From the NCBI GenBank assembly GCA_030596405.1, contig JAUVKB010000083.1:1-9021 (forward strand): a stretch of 9,021 nt of DNA, written 5' to 3'. Origin of the DNA: Deltaproteobacteria bacterium (GTDB taxonomy: Bacteria > Desulfobacterota > Desulfobacteria > Desulfobacterales > JAUVKB01). A model generated the notes under the pieces. That model was not told where the DNA came from, made no database searches, and worked only from the letters and a program-made list of their open reading frames with translations. A program made the translations under genes and the position numbers. Each line of letters begins with the position of its first letter. The first letter of the stretch is position 1. Below are positions 1 through 6,373 of this stretch, piece by piece.

Positions 1-74
1 AGCAGAAATAACGCCCATGCTCCGTAAGGTGTTTCCGCCCAGTGGAGTATCCAGTCATAAAGGCGCTGAAACAT
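1..74 (-). CDS. YqaA/DedA-like inner-membrane protein, N-terminal fragment
   Basis: Only the first 24 codons are in the window; the gene runs off the left edge. The start reads MFQRLYDWILHW followed by AETPYGAWALFL, which matches the opening of the YqaA family (SNARE-associated/DedA-like membrane proteins), where a W/Y-rich amphipathic start leads into the first membrane helix. The family's biochemical role is not settled; related DedA proteins act in membrane lipid and ion homeostasis. The ATG immediately follows the TAA of the upstream pcm gene with no gap, which suggests translational coupling and a shared transcript. Seen: start codon, reading frame open to the edge, characteristic N-terminus. 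Inferred: family membership, based on recall of that N-terminal pattern alone. Confidence 0.7.
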   Translation of the reverse strand, partial: MFQRLYDWILHWAETPYGAWALFL

Positions 75-734
75 TTAAAGCGCTCTCCAGCCGTGTTCTC
101 CTACAAGTTTGACAAATCTGCATCCACCGAGATGCGTTTTGTGGATACCGTCTTCATCTCTGTAAAGTTTAACAAGTTCCTGCGAATATTGGTCTCCAAC
201 GGGCAGCACCATACGTCCTCCCATGTCGAGCTGGTTGAGCAGAACTTTTGGTATTTCCGGCGCGCCTGCGGTAACGATAATTGCATCAAAAGGGCTCTCT
301 TCTTCCCATCCTAATGAGCCGTCGGAATAACGGCTGACAATATTATGATAGTGAAGATTGTCAAAAAGTTTGCGTGTTTTAACATAGAGCGGATGTATTC
401 TTTCAATAGTATAAACACGAAATGCGAGTTCGGCAAGAACCGCTGCCTGATATCCTGATCCTGTTCCGATTTCAAGGACACGGTCCTCTTTTTCAAGCTG
501 TAACGCCTGGGTCATTTCAGCAACGATATACGGCTGTGAAATGGTCTGCTGCTCGCCTATGGGAAGGGGAAAATCATTATACGCCTGATCCATCAAAGCT
601 TCACTGACAAAAAGGTGCCTTGGAATTTTACGGATGGCTGCAACAACTTTTGAGTCTGTTATGCCGCGTGCCTCAATCTGCCGCCTAACCATCTCGTCTC
701 GCAGTCTTTCATATTTGAAAGATTTGTTTTTCAT
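75..734 (-). CDS. pcm: Protein-L-isoaspartate O-methyltransferase
   Basis: Repairs aged proteins in the cytoplasm by methylating L-isoaspartyl residues with S-adenosylmethionine. The 219 residues match the usual family length. Visible family marks are TISQPYIVA at residues 64-72 (substrate-side motif), the SAM-binding motif I VLEIGTGSG at 86-94, the acidic end of beta-2 at TIERI (Glu111), FDAIIVTAGAPEIP at 149-162, and the C-terminal CRFVKLVGEHGW at 205-216. The chosen ATG at 734 has no convincing Shine-Dalgarno sequence. Met15 is a possible alternative start, preceded by a purine-rich stretch, and would give an N-terminus closer to the E. coli enzyme. The gene lies 69 bases downstream of moaE and directly abuts the next gene. 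Function is secure; the start is less so. Confidence 0.95.
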   Translation of the reverse strand: MKNKSFKYERLRDEMVRRQIEARGITDSKVVAAIRKIPRHLFVSEALMDQAYNDFPLPIGEQQTISQPYIVAEMTQALQLEKEDRVLEIGTGSGYQAAVLAELAFRVYTIERIHPLYVKTRKLFDNLHYHNIVSRYSDGSLGWEEESPFDAIIVTAGAPEIPKVLLNQLDMGGRMVLPVGDQYSQELVKLYRDEDGIHKTHLGGCRFVKLVGEHGWRAL

Positions 735-754
735 AACACATTTTTTATCAAATT

Positions 755-784
755 AGCCGGTCAGCGTCAACAATCTTACCGGCT
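755..784 (-). repeat. Short inverted repeat between moaE and pcm
   Basis: Two 7-base arms (AGCCGGT at 755-761 and ACCGGCT at 778-784) can pair around a 16-base loop, in the 69-base gap after the moaE stop. No clear U-tract follows in the direction of transcription, so it is at best a weak terminator or pause site. The length is close to what chance gives in a gap of this size, so confidence is low. Confidence 0.3.
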
Positions 785-803
785 TCATAGCGTGTCTCAT
801 TTA

Positions 804-1163
804 TTATACAAAAAATTCAGTCTTTGTTGTAACCGTTGTTTTAATGGCATTAAGCACGTCATGGAGCACTATTATAACATTATCACGAATGTCACCGGCA
901 ACGACCAGAAACATAATGTCATCACCTACGGACAAGCTCCTGTTATCATCTATTTTAACCAGTATTTCTATTATTCCCGATCTTTTTTTATTCTCATTTA
1001 GCACCTGTTGAAGTTTTTTATGGTCTACCTTGATCTTAAGGCCGGACACTTTACGGCCGTCACGTGATTTGCTTCGAACTACACCATTATGGCACAAAAT
1101 CATTCCAACCTTGTTATAATCAGGGTGCTTTTTTATAGTTTCAACAAGACCTTGTATATTCAT
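804..1163 (-). CDS. moaE: Molybdopterin synthase catalytic subunit-like protein (MoaE family)
   Basis: MoaE converts precursor Z (cyclic pyranopterin monophosphate) to molybdopterin using sulfur carried on MoaD. Starting from the ATG at 1163 the protein has 119 residues. Visible marks are VGMILCHNGVVR at 19-30 followed by SRDGRKVSGLKI (the family's GxVR...G..V..L pattern), ISGIVEI-like RSGIIEILVKI at 61-71, VGDDIMFLVVAGDIR at 79-93, and two lysines, K108 and K114, in the C-terminal helix where E. coli MoaE has its catalytic K119 and K126. An in-frame ATG further upstream (1193) would add ten residues and overlap mobA; the 1163 start is preferred because AAAAGAG precedes it by five bases and conserved sequence begins right after. 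It is shorter than the usual roughly 150 residues. No moaD is visible nearby. It follows mobA by 20 bases and is probably co-transcribed with it. Confidence 0.82.
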   Translation of the reverse strand: MNIQGLVETIKKHPDYNKVGMILCHNGVVRSKSRDGRKVSGLKIKVDHKKLQQVLNENKKRSGIIEILVKIDDNRSLSVGDDIMFLVVAGDIRDNVIIVLHDVLNAIKTTVTTKTEFFV

Positions 1164-1168
1164 ATTAA

Positions 1169-1175
1169 CTCTTTT
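1169..1175 (-). promoter_or_regulatory. Ribosome binding site deciding the moaE start
   Basis: AAAAGAG on the minus strand, five bases before the ATG at 1163. It favours this start over the upstream in-frame ATG at 1193, which lies inside the end of mobA and has no comparable purine tract. Confidence 0.5.
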
Positions 1176-1183
1176 AAGACATT

Positions 1184-1813
1184 TTAAAAACACCCCGTTT
1201 CAGTATCAGGCTCCAATTTTTCGGCAATTTGTTCCGCCCTGACAAAATCAGACGGAGTGTTCATATTAAAAAAAGATAGCAGGTCCGGGTCCTTGTCACG
1301 CAGTACGTTTTCCGGAATTTTATTTAGCCGTCTTTTTTTAAAAAACTGCTTGATTTTAAATTCCTGCTTAATAATCTGCTGTTCAATAGGTTTAATGCAA
1401 TTCTTTGAATATACGGCGCAAAGCGGTTCTAAACCATTTGGAGTTTCCGGTATTGTGACGCTGTATCCAGGTTTAATGCCATCTATTATAGTCTCAACGA
1501 CCTCTTTTTTCAGAAACGGTGTGTCACAGGCTGTAATAAAAGTATAAAGATTTGTTGCAAAAAAGAGACCTGTATGGATACCGGTCAATGAACTTCGTTC
1601 CGACATTATATCTGTTACAATACGAACATCCCATTCAATATATTTAACAGGATCGTTTGTTACAATAATAATCTCTTCAAACAACTCTTTAAATATAGTA
1701 TAAATATAATCAATGACTCTTTTTCCGTAAATACGGATAAACGCCTTGTTTTTGCCGATAAAGCGTTTGTTTAATCCTCCGGCCAATATTACACCGGTAC
1801 ATCGGTTTTTCAC
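1184..1813 (-). CDS. mobA: Molybdenum cofactor guanylyltransferase
   Basis: Transfers GMP from GTP to Mo-molybdopterin, making the guanine dinucleotide cofactor used by DMSO-reductase-family enzymes such as formate dehydrogenases. The 209 residues match the family. The nucleotide-binding signature ILAGG with KRF...GKNKA spans about residues 9-24, the metal-binding Asp is D97 in ITACDTPFL, GLEPLCAVY (127-135) is the usual substrate-site strand, and NMNTPSDF at 183-190 is the family's C-terminal signature. The start codon is GTG at 1813, with an in-frame TAA shortly upstream and AAAGGG as a ribosome site about seven bases before. It heads the probable unit mobA-moaE-pcm-yqaA-like. The 182-base gap upstream (1814-1995) is AT-rich and probably carries its promoter, but I could not pick out a convincing pair of boxes. 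Confidence 0.93.
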   Translation of the reverse strand: MKNRCTGVILAGGLNKRFIGKNKAFIRIYGKRVIDYIYTIFKELFEEIIIVTNDPVKYIEWDVRIVTDIMSERSSLTGIHTGLFFATNLYTFITACDTPFLKKEVVETIIDGIKPGYSVTIPETPNGLEPLCAVYSKNCIKPIEQQIIKQEFKIKQFFKKRRLNKIPENVLRDKDPDLLSFFNMNTPSDFVRAEQIAEKLEPDTETGCF

Positions 1814-1995
1814 GATAAAACCCTTTTATTGACGACAAATTTTATAATTAACAAAATCAAATAGATATGCCGACAGGTATCCTAAAAGAAAAGTAAAATC
1901 AAGCCTGTTATTGATAAAACTGAAAACTGTGTTGGATATGAATTAAAGGGAGATATAACCAAAAACTGCGTTTAATGGATCAGGTAGTGTATTCT

Positions 1996-2304
1996 TCAGC
2001 CGTTTTTATGCCAAGGCAATCTAGCTTCCGGATTAGTCCAGAATATTGCCAAAGATAAAGAGGTGACAAACCCGCCTGCGCAAAAAACAGCGCATGTCAA
2101 ACCGTTCCACGGTTCCATAGTTGAGAACCTGATCAAATATATCCCAACTATCATGTTAATCCAACCCCAAATAACATTAATCGCAGGGCTTGAACTTGGG
2201 CTAAAAGGAGTCATGTGCTGTTTTCCGCAAATCCCTTGTACTAAATGCGGTATTGCATTAAACAGAAAGACGCCTGAAAAAAAGGCTGCAATTAACTTTA
2301 TCAT
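1996..2304 (-). CDS. Small three-helix membrane protein of unknown function
   Basis: A 102-residue protein I do not recognise by function. It has three hydrophobic segments, at about residues 3-23 (IAAFFSGVFLFNAIPHLVQG), 42-60 (INVIWGWINMIVGIYLI) and 68-89 (LTCAVFCAGGFVTSLSLAIFW), with a short polar C-terminus. The pattern SGVFLFNAIPHLVQG then a proline/serine-rich linker and NVIWGWIN resembles a widespread family of uncharacterised small membrane proteins. AAGGA precedes the ATG by about eight bases, supporting this start. It lies 76 bases after the second acyl-CoA dehydrogenase, beyond a stable hairpin, so it may be expressed either by read-through of the catabolic operon or independently. 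No catalytic motif is visible. Coding status is well supported by composition and the ribosome site. Confidence 0.75.
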   Translation of the reverse strand: MIKLIAAFFSGVFLFNAIPHLVQGICGKQHMTPFSPSSSPAINVIWGWINMIVGIYLIRFSTMEPWNGLTCAVFCAGGFVTSLSLAIFWTNPEARLPWHKNG

Positions 2305-2330
2305 AGCTGTTATCCTTATTTAATTTGTTT

Positions 2331-2364
2331 TTTTGTCCTTGCCGCAGTTACGGCAAGGACAAAA
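2331..2364 (-). terminator. 14-bp perfect hairpin at the end of the dehydrogenase operon
   Basis: TTTTGTCCTTGCCG (2331-2344) pairs perfectly with CGGCAAGGACAAAA (2351-2364) around a six-base loop, 16 bases downstream of the stop of the second acyl-CoA dehydrogenase. Position and stability fit a 3' end. However, in minus-strand RNA the stem is preceded by U-rich and followed by A-rich sequence, so the usual trailing U-tract is absent in either direction. It may instead be an RNA-stabilising or processing hairpin, or act with Rho. The hairpin itself is certain; its role is inference. Confidence 0.5.
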
Positions 2365-2380
2365 TATGTTTTGACAAGAT

Positions 2381-4231
2381 TTATCCGCCGAAGCCGGCTT
2401 CGGTAATTTCTACCGGCGCTGCTTCCATATTTTTTATGGCGCTCATCTTCCCAACCGTTTCAGGAAGCATGGAGTTTATAAAATAACGGGCTGTCTGAAT
2501 CTGGCCATCATAAAACGCAGCGTCTTTATTCTTTTTAAGCAGTTCTTTGCGTTTTTCTTCGTCCTTGTCACCAAGGAGTTTGCTTAAAGCAGATGATGCA
2601 ACAGATGCTCTCCAGAGCAGCATCCATCCAATTACAACATCTCCACATACTTCAAGGAAAGGATAGGACTGAGCAAAAGCTGCAGAAATATTAGACGGCA
2701 TCTTCTGCATAAGATGTAAGGCTGTTTCCAGCAATCGTGTAACAGTGCCTTCCATCTGTACGGCAATATCCTCTAATCCCGGTTTGTTTTTGGCCTCTGC
2801 AACTGTACTTTGCATTTCCTCTAAAAGTTCCTTGAACGGTTTTCCCTTTTTCATTCCAATTTTTCTGGACAGCAAATCCATGGACTGGATACCGGTTGTC
2901 CCTTCATAGATTGTTGATATTCTGCAATCTCTCAAAAGCTGCTCCATTGGGTATTCACGGCAGGCACCGTATCCGCCGTAAACTTGAATCCCCATTGTGC
3001 ATACTTCACAGCTTTTTTCACTGGTATATGCCTTGCAGATGGGTGTGAGAATAGATATACGATCATTTAGTCTTTCTTTTTCTTCATCGTTTTCGGCAAT
3101 TTCCGCCTTATCCATGCACATTGCAACATAATAGTTAAGGCTTCTGTTTCCTTCAACCTGGGCTTTCATCCACAGCAGCATCCTGCGGACATCAGGATGT
3201 TCAATAATGGCTACCGGCGAAGCATCAGGATTTCTTGACTGGGTTAAATGTTTGCCCTGAAGTCTTTCCCGAGCATAGTTTACTGCATAAAGAAAAGAGG
3301 CACTGGCGCCTCCGAGCGCCTGGATAGCCACGGCAAGTCGGGCTTCGTTCATCATGTGGAACATCGCGTTAAGCCCTTTATTTTCTTCACCGAGCAGAGT
3401 GCCCCTGCAGTTTCCCTTTCCTCCCAGCGTCATGCTGCAAGTCGGGCTGGAATGAATGCCGATTTTTTCTTCAATTCCCGTACATACAACATCATTGGGT
3501 TCGCCAAGACTTCCGTCGTCATTTACCCAAATTTTGGGCACGACAAATAAAGAGATCCCCTTGGTTCCGGCAGGCGCTCCTTCAATTCTTGCTAAAACCG
3601 GATTGATAATATTTTCAGTAAAATCATGCTCTGCGCAACTGTTAAAGATTTTGTTTCCGGTTATGGAATATGTTCCGTCGGAATTTTTTTTGGCAGAAGT
3701 TATAAGCGCGCCGACGTCGGATCCGGCTCCAGATTCAGTAAGAGCCATTGTGCCTCCCCACTCACCGGAATAGACTTTTTCTAAGTACAGCTCTTTTTGT
3801 TTTTTTGTGCCGAACAGTTCAATGAGTTTCCCGGCACCGTGACCAAGCACAAAAAACAAAGCAAGAGACACATTGGCGCCTTGAAACATTTCCATAACCG
3901 ATGTGGCAATTATTTGGGGCATGCCCTGCCCTCCGACTTCAGGATCATCTGCAACGGCAATCCATTCACCTTCTCTTACAAGGTTGTAGGCACGATGAAA
4001 CGATTCCGGCATTTTTACCTTGCCGTTTTCAAATTGACATCCTTCCTGATCACCTTCTGGTGAAATAGCCAGCATCTCTTTTGTGGCCAAAGAACGGGCT
4101 TCAGAAAGAACCATTTCATAAGTTTTTTTATTCAGCCCCTTAAATTTCGGTGATTTTGACAGTGTTTCAATGTTAAACTGTTCGTAGAGGACAAACTGCA
4201 CATCTCTTCGATCAGTGATTGTCTGTGCCAT
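2381..4231 (-). CDS. Acyl-CoA dehydrogenase, large type, divergent second copy
   Basis: A flavoprotein of 616 residues in the large acyl-CoA dehydrogenase group (the DmdC/FadE5-like group with an extra C-terminal domain), expected to oxidise an acyl-CoA to the enoyl-CoA and pass electrons to ETF. The acyl-CoA dehydrogenase core covers about 40-455 and the extra C-terminal domain about 470-600. The catalytic base is Glu443 in TIYEGTTGIQ. At the flavin-contact loops it departs from its neighbour: TESGAGSD (165-172) instead of TEPNAGSD, and KIFNSCA (194-200) instead of KIFISGG. AAAGGAG lies nine bases before the ATG, the same arrangement as in the neighbour. The gap to the upstream paralogue is 101 bases. 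Length and key residues argue for an active enzyme, but the loop changes suggest a different substrate or altered flavin environment. The substrate is unknown. Confidence 0.9.
   Translation of the reverse strand: MAQTITDRRDVQFVLYEQFNIETLSKSPKFKGLNKKTYEMVLSEARSLATKEMLAISPEGDQEGCQFENGKVKMPESFHRAYNLVREGEWIAVADDPEVGGQGMPQIIATSVMEMFQGANVSLALFFVLGHGAGKLIELFGTKKQKELYLEKVYSGEWGGTMALTESGAGSDVGALITSAKKNSDGTYSITGNKIFNSCAEHDFTENIINPVLARIEGAPAGTKGISLFVVPKIWVNDDGSLGEPNDVVCTGIEEKIGIHSSPTCSMTLGGKGNCRGTLLGEENKGLNAMFHMMNEARLAVAIQALGGASASFLYAVNYARERLQGKHLTQSRNPDASPVAIIEHPDVRRMLLWMKAQVEGNRSLNYYVAMCMDKAEIAENDEEKERLNDRISILTPICKAYTSEKSCEVCTMGIQVYGGYGACREYPMEQLLRDCRISTIYEGTTGIQSMDLLSRKIGMKKGKPFKELLEEMQSTVAEAKNKPGLEDIAVQMEGTVTRLLETALHLMQKMPSNISAAFAQSYPFLEVCGDVVIGWMLLWRASVASSALSKLLGDKDEEKRKELLKKNKDAAFYDGQIQTARYFINSMLPETVGKMSAIKNMEAAPVEITEAGFGG
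3513..3538 (-). repeat. 26-base block identical to 5462-5487 in the paralogous gene
   Basis: The stretch coding for the KIWVNDDG region is identical in the two acyl-CoA dehydrogenase genes over 26 bases, and extends to about 35 bases with a single mismatch. The partner copy is at 5462-5487. It reflects duplication and possibly later gene conversion, because codon third positions elsewhere in the pair differ freely. Confidence 0.8.
3945..3972 (-). repeat. 28-base block identical to 5894-5921 in the paralogous gene
   Basis: The stretch coding for the GEWIAVADD region is identical in both acyl-CoA dehydrogenase genes over 28 bases, including third codon positions. The partner copy is at 5894-5921. 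Together with the 26-base block it points to tandem duplication, with possible conversion or a strong codon constraint. Confidence 0.8.
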
Positions 4232-4332
4232 GGTTGTTTGCTCCTTTCATATATACTTAACTTATGTCAAGTTGAAATGTTATTGCTTGTTTGACAACAT
4301 TAAATTTGAATATGCAGACTGCGAAATAAAAG

Positions 4333-6180
4333 TTATCCTCCAAAACCTGCGTCCGTAATTTTAACCGGCGCCGCCTCTATATTGCTGATGGCATTCATTT
4401 TTCCTATAGTTCCCGGTAAAACAGAGTTGATGAAATAACGGGCCGTCTGAATCTGACCATGATAATATGCAGCGTCTTTATTCTTGTTGATCTTTGTTTT
4501 TTTCTTTTCATCGTCGGCATCTCCCAAAATTTTGTCTAATTTTGTGGAGGCTGCGGATGCTCTCCATAATAACATCCAGGCCAGAATTACATCGCCGAAC
4601 ACTTCGAGCAGGGGACAGGCATGGGCAAAGGCTTCAAGCACCTTGGGAGTTGCGGCGGCCTGGGCAAGCTGCATTGTTGTCATGGTGAGACTTGTAAGGG
4701 TTTCATCCAGCCTGCCAGCGAGATCCTTGAGATCTGGTATTTTTCTTGCCGCTGCTGTGACTTTTCCGATTTCCTTGATTAACGATTTAAATGGTTTGCC
4801 CTGTTTCATCCCTATCTTTCTGCCGAGCAAGTCCATGGCCTGGATTCCTGTTGTTCCTTCATATATGGTGGTAATTTTGCAATCTCGTAAAAGCTGTTCC
4901 ACAGGATAGTCACGACAGGCACCGTAGCCGCCGTGAACCTGAATTGCCTGCCCGCATACCTGACATGATTTTTCACTGGTGTATGCCTTGCATATAGGGG
5001 TAAGAAAGCCTATGAGGTCTTCTAAATATTCCTTTTCTTCCTCATTTTCAGTAATCGCGACTTTATCCATACAAAATGCGGTATAAAAGTTCATGCTCCT
5101 GTTTCCTTCAACCTGTGCCTTCATCCACAGCAGCATTCTGCGGACGTCGGGGTGCTGAATAATGGGAACCTGGGGAGAATCTTTTGCCCCGGTTAAACTT
5201 TTTCCCTGAAGTCTTTCTCTTGCATAATTTACTGAATAAAGATACGCGCTGCTGGCAAGTCCAAGAGCCTGTATGGCCACGGCAAGCCGGGCTTCGTTCA
5301 TCATGTGAAACATGACTCTGATCCCCTTATTCTCCCCGCCCAGCAAAAACCCCCTGCAATTGCCCTTTCCACCCAGTGTAAGGCTGCAAGTGGGGCTGCC
5401 GTGCAGTCCGATCTTTTCTTCGATTCCCGTGCAGATCACGTCGTTGGCTTCACCAAGACTCCCGTCGTCATTTACCCAAATTTTGGGAACTATGAATAAT
5501 GAAATTCCCGCTGTTCCTTTTGGCGCCCCTTCGATTCTGGCAAGCACCGGATGTATTATGTTTTCGGTCAGATCGTGTTCGCCGCCGCTGATAAATATCT
5601 TGTTTCCCTGAACAGAATATGTTCCGTCGGAATTTTTTGTTGCCGTAGTTTCCAAAGCTCCTACGTCGGAACCTGCATTCGGTTCGGTCAGGAGCATGGT
5701 TCCTCCCCACTGGCCGGAATACATTTTTTGTAAAAAGAGCTTTTTCATCTGTTCTGTTCCGAAAATTTCAACAAGTTTTGCAGCGCCGTGGCCAAGCATG
5801 GGAAATCCGGCAAGCGCTGAATTTGAAGCGTGAAACATTTCCAGAACAGCAAGAGAGATTACCTCAGGCATACCCTGACCTCCTACTTCAAGGTCATCTG
5901 CAACGGCAATCCATTCACCTTTCTTTATCTGGTCATAGACACGGTGAAACGATTCGGGAACTTTTACATCCCCTCCTTCAAACAGGCATCCTTCCTGGTC
6001 AGCGTCAGCAGAGGTCGGCAACATCTCCTTTGTCGCGAGAGAACGGGCTTCTGAAATAACCATCTCAAAAGTCTTTTTATTAAGATCCTCAAATTTTTTT
6101 CCTTTGGTCAACTCTTCAATATTAAGATGGTCAAAGAGAACAAACTGTACATCTTTTCGATCAGTAAGTGTTTGTGCCAT
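4333..6180 (-). CDS. Acyl-CoA dehydrogenase, large type, canonical first copy
   Basis: A 615-residue flavoprotein of the same large group as its downstream neighbour (DmdC/FadE5-like), predicted to form the alpha,beta double bond of an acyl-CoA and reduce ETF. The core domain runs about 40-453. FAD-contact motif TEPNAGSD is at 165-172, the flavin-facing strand KIFISGGEHD at 194-203, the arginine/nucleotide region MNEARLAVAIQAL around 294-306, and the catalytic base is Glu441 in TIYEGTTGIQ. The extra C-terminal domain of this group occupies about 465-600, ending AGFGG as in the paralogue. AAAGGAG lies nine bases before the ATG. A sigma70-like promoter lies 60-95 bases upstream of the ATG, so this gene can begin its own transcript with the second copy behind it. 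No residue expected for catalysis is missing. The substrate cannot be told from sequence; alternatives include a branched or aryl-alkanoyl-CoA. Confidence 0.93.
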   Translation of the reverse strand: MAQTLTDRKDVQFVLFDHLNIEELTKGKKFEDLNKKTFEMVISEARSLATKEMLPTSADADQEGCLFEGGDVKVPESFHRVYDQIKKGEWIAVADDLEVGGQGMPEVISLAVLEMFHASNSALAGFPMLGHGAAKLVEIFGTEQMKKLFLQKMYSGQWGGTMLLTEPNAGSDVGALETTATKNSDGTYSVQGNKIFISGGEHDLTENIIHPVLARIEGAPKGTAGISLFIVPKIWVNDDGSLGEANDVICTGIEEKIGLHGSPTCSLTLGGKGNCRGFLLGGENKGIRVMFHMMNEARLAVAIQALGLASSAYLYSVNYARERLQGKSLTGAKDSPQVPIIQHPDVRRMLLWMKAQVEGNRSMNFYTAFCMDKVAITENEEEKEYLEDLIGFLTPICKAYTSEKSCQVCGQAIQVHGGYGACRDYPVEQLLRDCKITTIYEGTTGIQAMDLLGRKIGMKQGKPFKSLIKEIGKVTAAARKIPDLKDLAGRLDETLTSLTMTTMQLAQAAATPKVLEAFAHACPLLEVFGDVILAWMLLWRASAASTKLDKILGDADDEKKKTKINKNKDAAYYHGQIQTARYFINSVLPGTIGKMNAISNIEAAPVKITDAGFGG

Positions 6181-6247
6181 GGACGGTTTCTCCTTTCATT
6201 ATAATTTTTTGCTCTATTTTTTTGCATCGATAGCAACACCAAAAAAG

Positions 6248-6275
6248 ATAATACAGGCATCTATAGAGGTGTCAA
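6248..6275 (-). promoter_or_regulatory. Sigma70-like promoter for the paired acyl-CoA dehydrogenases
   Basis: On the minus strand TTGACA (6270-6275) is followed after 16 bases by TATTAT (6248-6253), i.e. a perfect -35 and a five-of-six -10. The predicted transcript would start near 6241 and have a leader of about 60 bases before the ATG at 6180. It sits in the 193-base gap after the crotonase gene, the largest gap in the catabolic cluster. The match is good but found by eye in AT-rich DNA. Confidence 0.55.
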
Positions 6276-6373
6276 GGCAATTTGCAGCAGAGACAAGCCC
6301 TTTCTTTGGCTTTTTTTAGGACTAACCTCTGTCTTTTAATCCTTTTTTGCGGCGTTTATTATTTACATGTTTA

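Noticed and set aside
792..1001. Plus-strand open frame across the moaE region
   Set aside because: It is antisense to a clear MoaE-family gene, shows no family pattern and has no ribosome site. Other plus-strand frames (for example 1257-1547, 3248-3550, 4484-4909, 5305-5611, 8391-8732) were rejected for the same reason.
1164..1193. Longer moaE start at 1193
   Set aside because: It would overlap the end of mobA and add ten residues not resembling the family; the ATG at 1163 has a better-placed purine tract.
1814..1995. Promoter, riboswitch (for example a molybdenum cofactor leader) or small gene upstream of mobA
   Set aside because: The gap is AT-rich, without a convincing -35/-10 pair, conserved stem set or open frame with a ribosome site.
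4232..4332. Promoter or hairpin between the two acyl-CoA dehydrogenases
   Set aside because: A TTGACA on the minus strand near 4265 has no -10 at workable distance (the TATATA is only about 10 bases away), and the possible stems are only five bases long.
5468..5710. Minus-strand frame within the first acyl-CoA dehydrogenase gene
   Set aside because: It is an out-of-frame shadow of the strongly conserved dehydrogenase sequence, rich in Arg and Asn with no family pattern.
6280..6330. Terminator behind the crotonase gene
   Set aside because: The only stem is five bases (AAGCC/GGCTT) and its U-run lies on the plus-strand side, where no gene ends.
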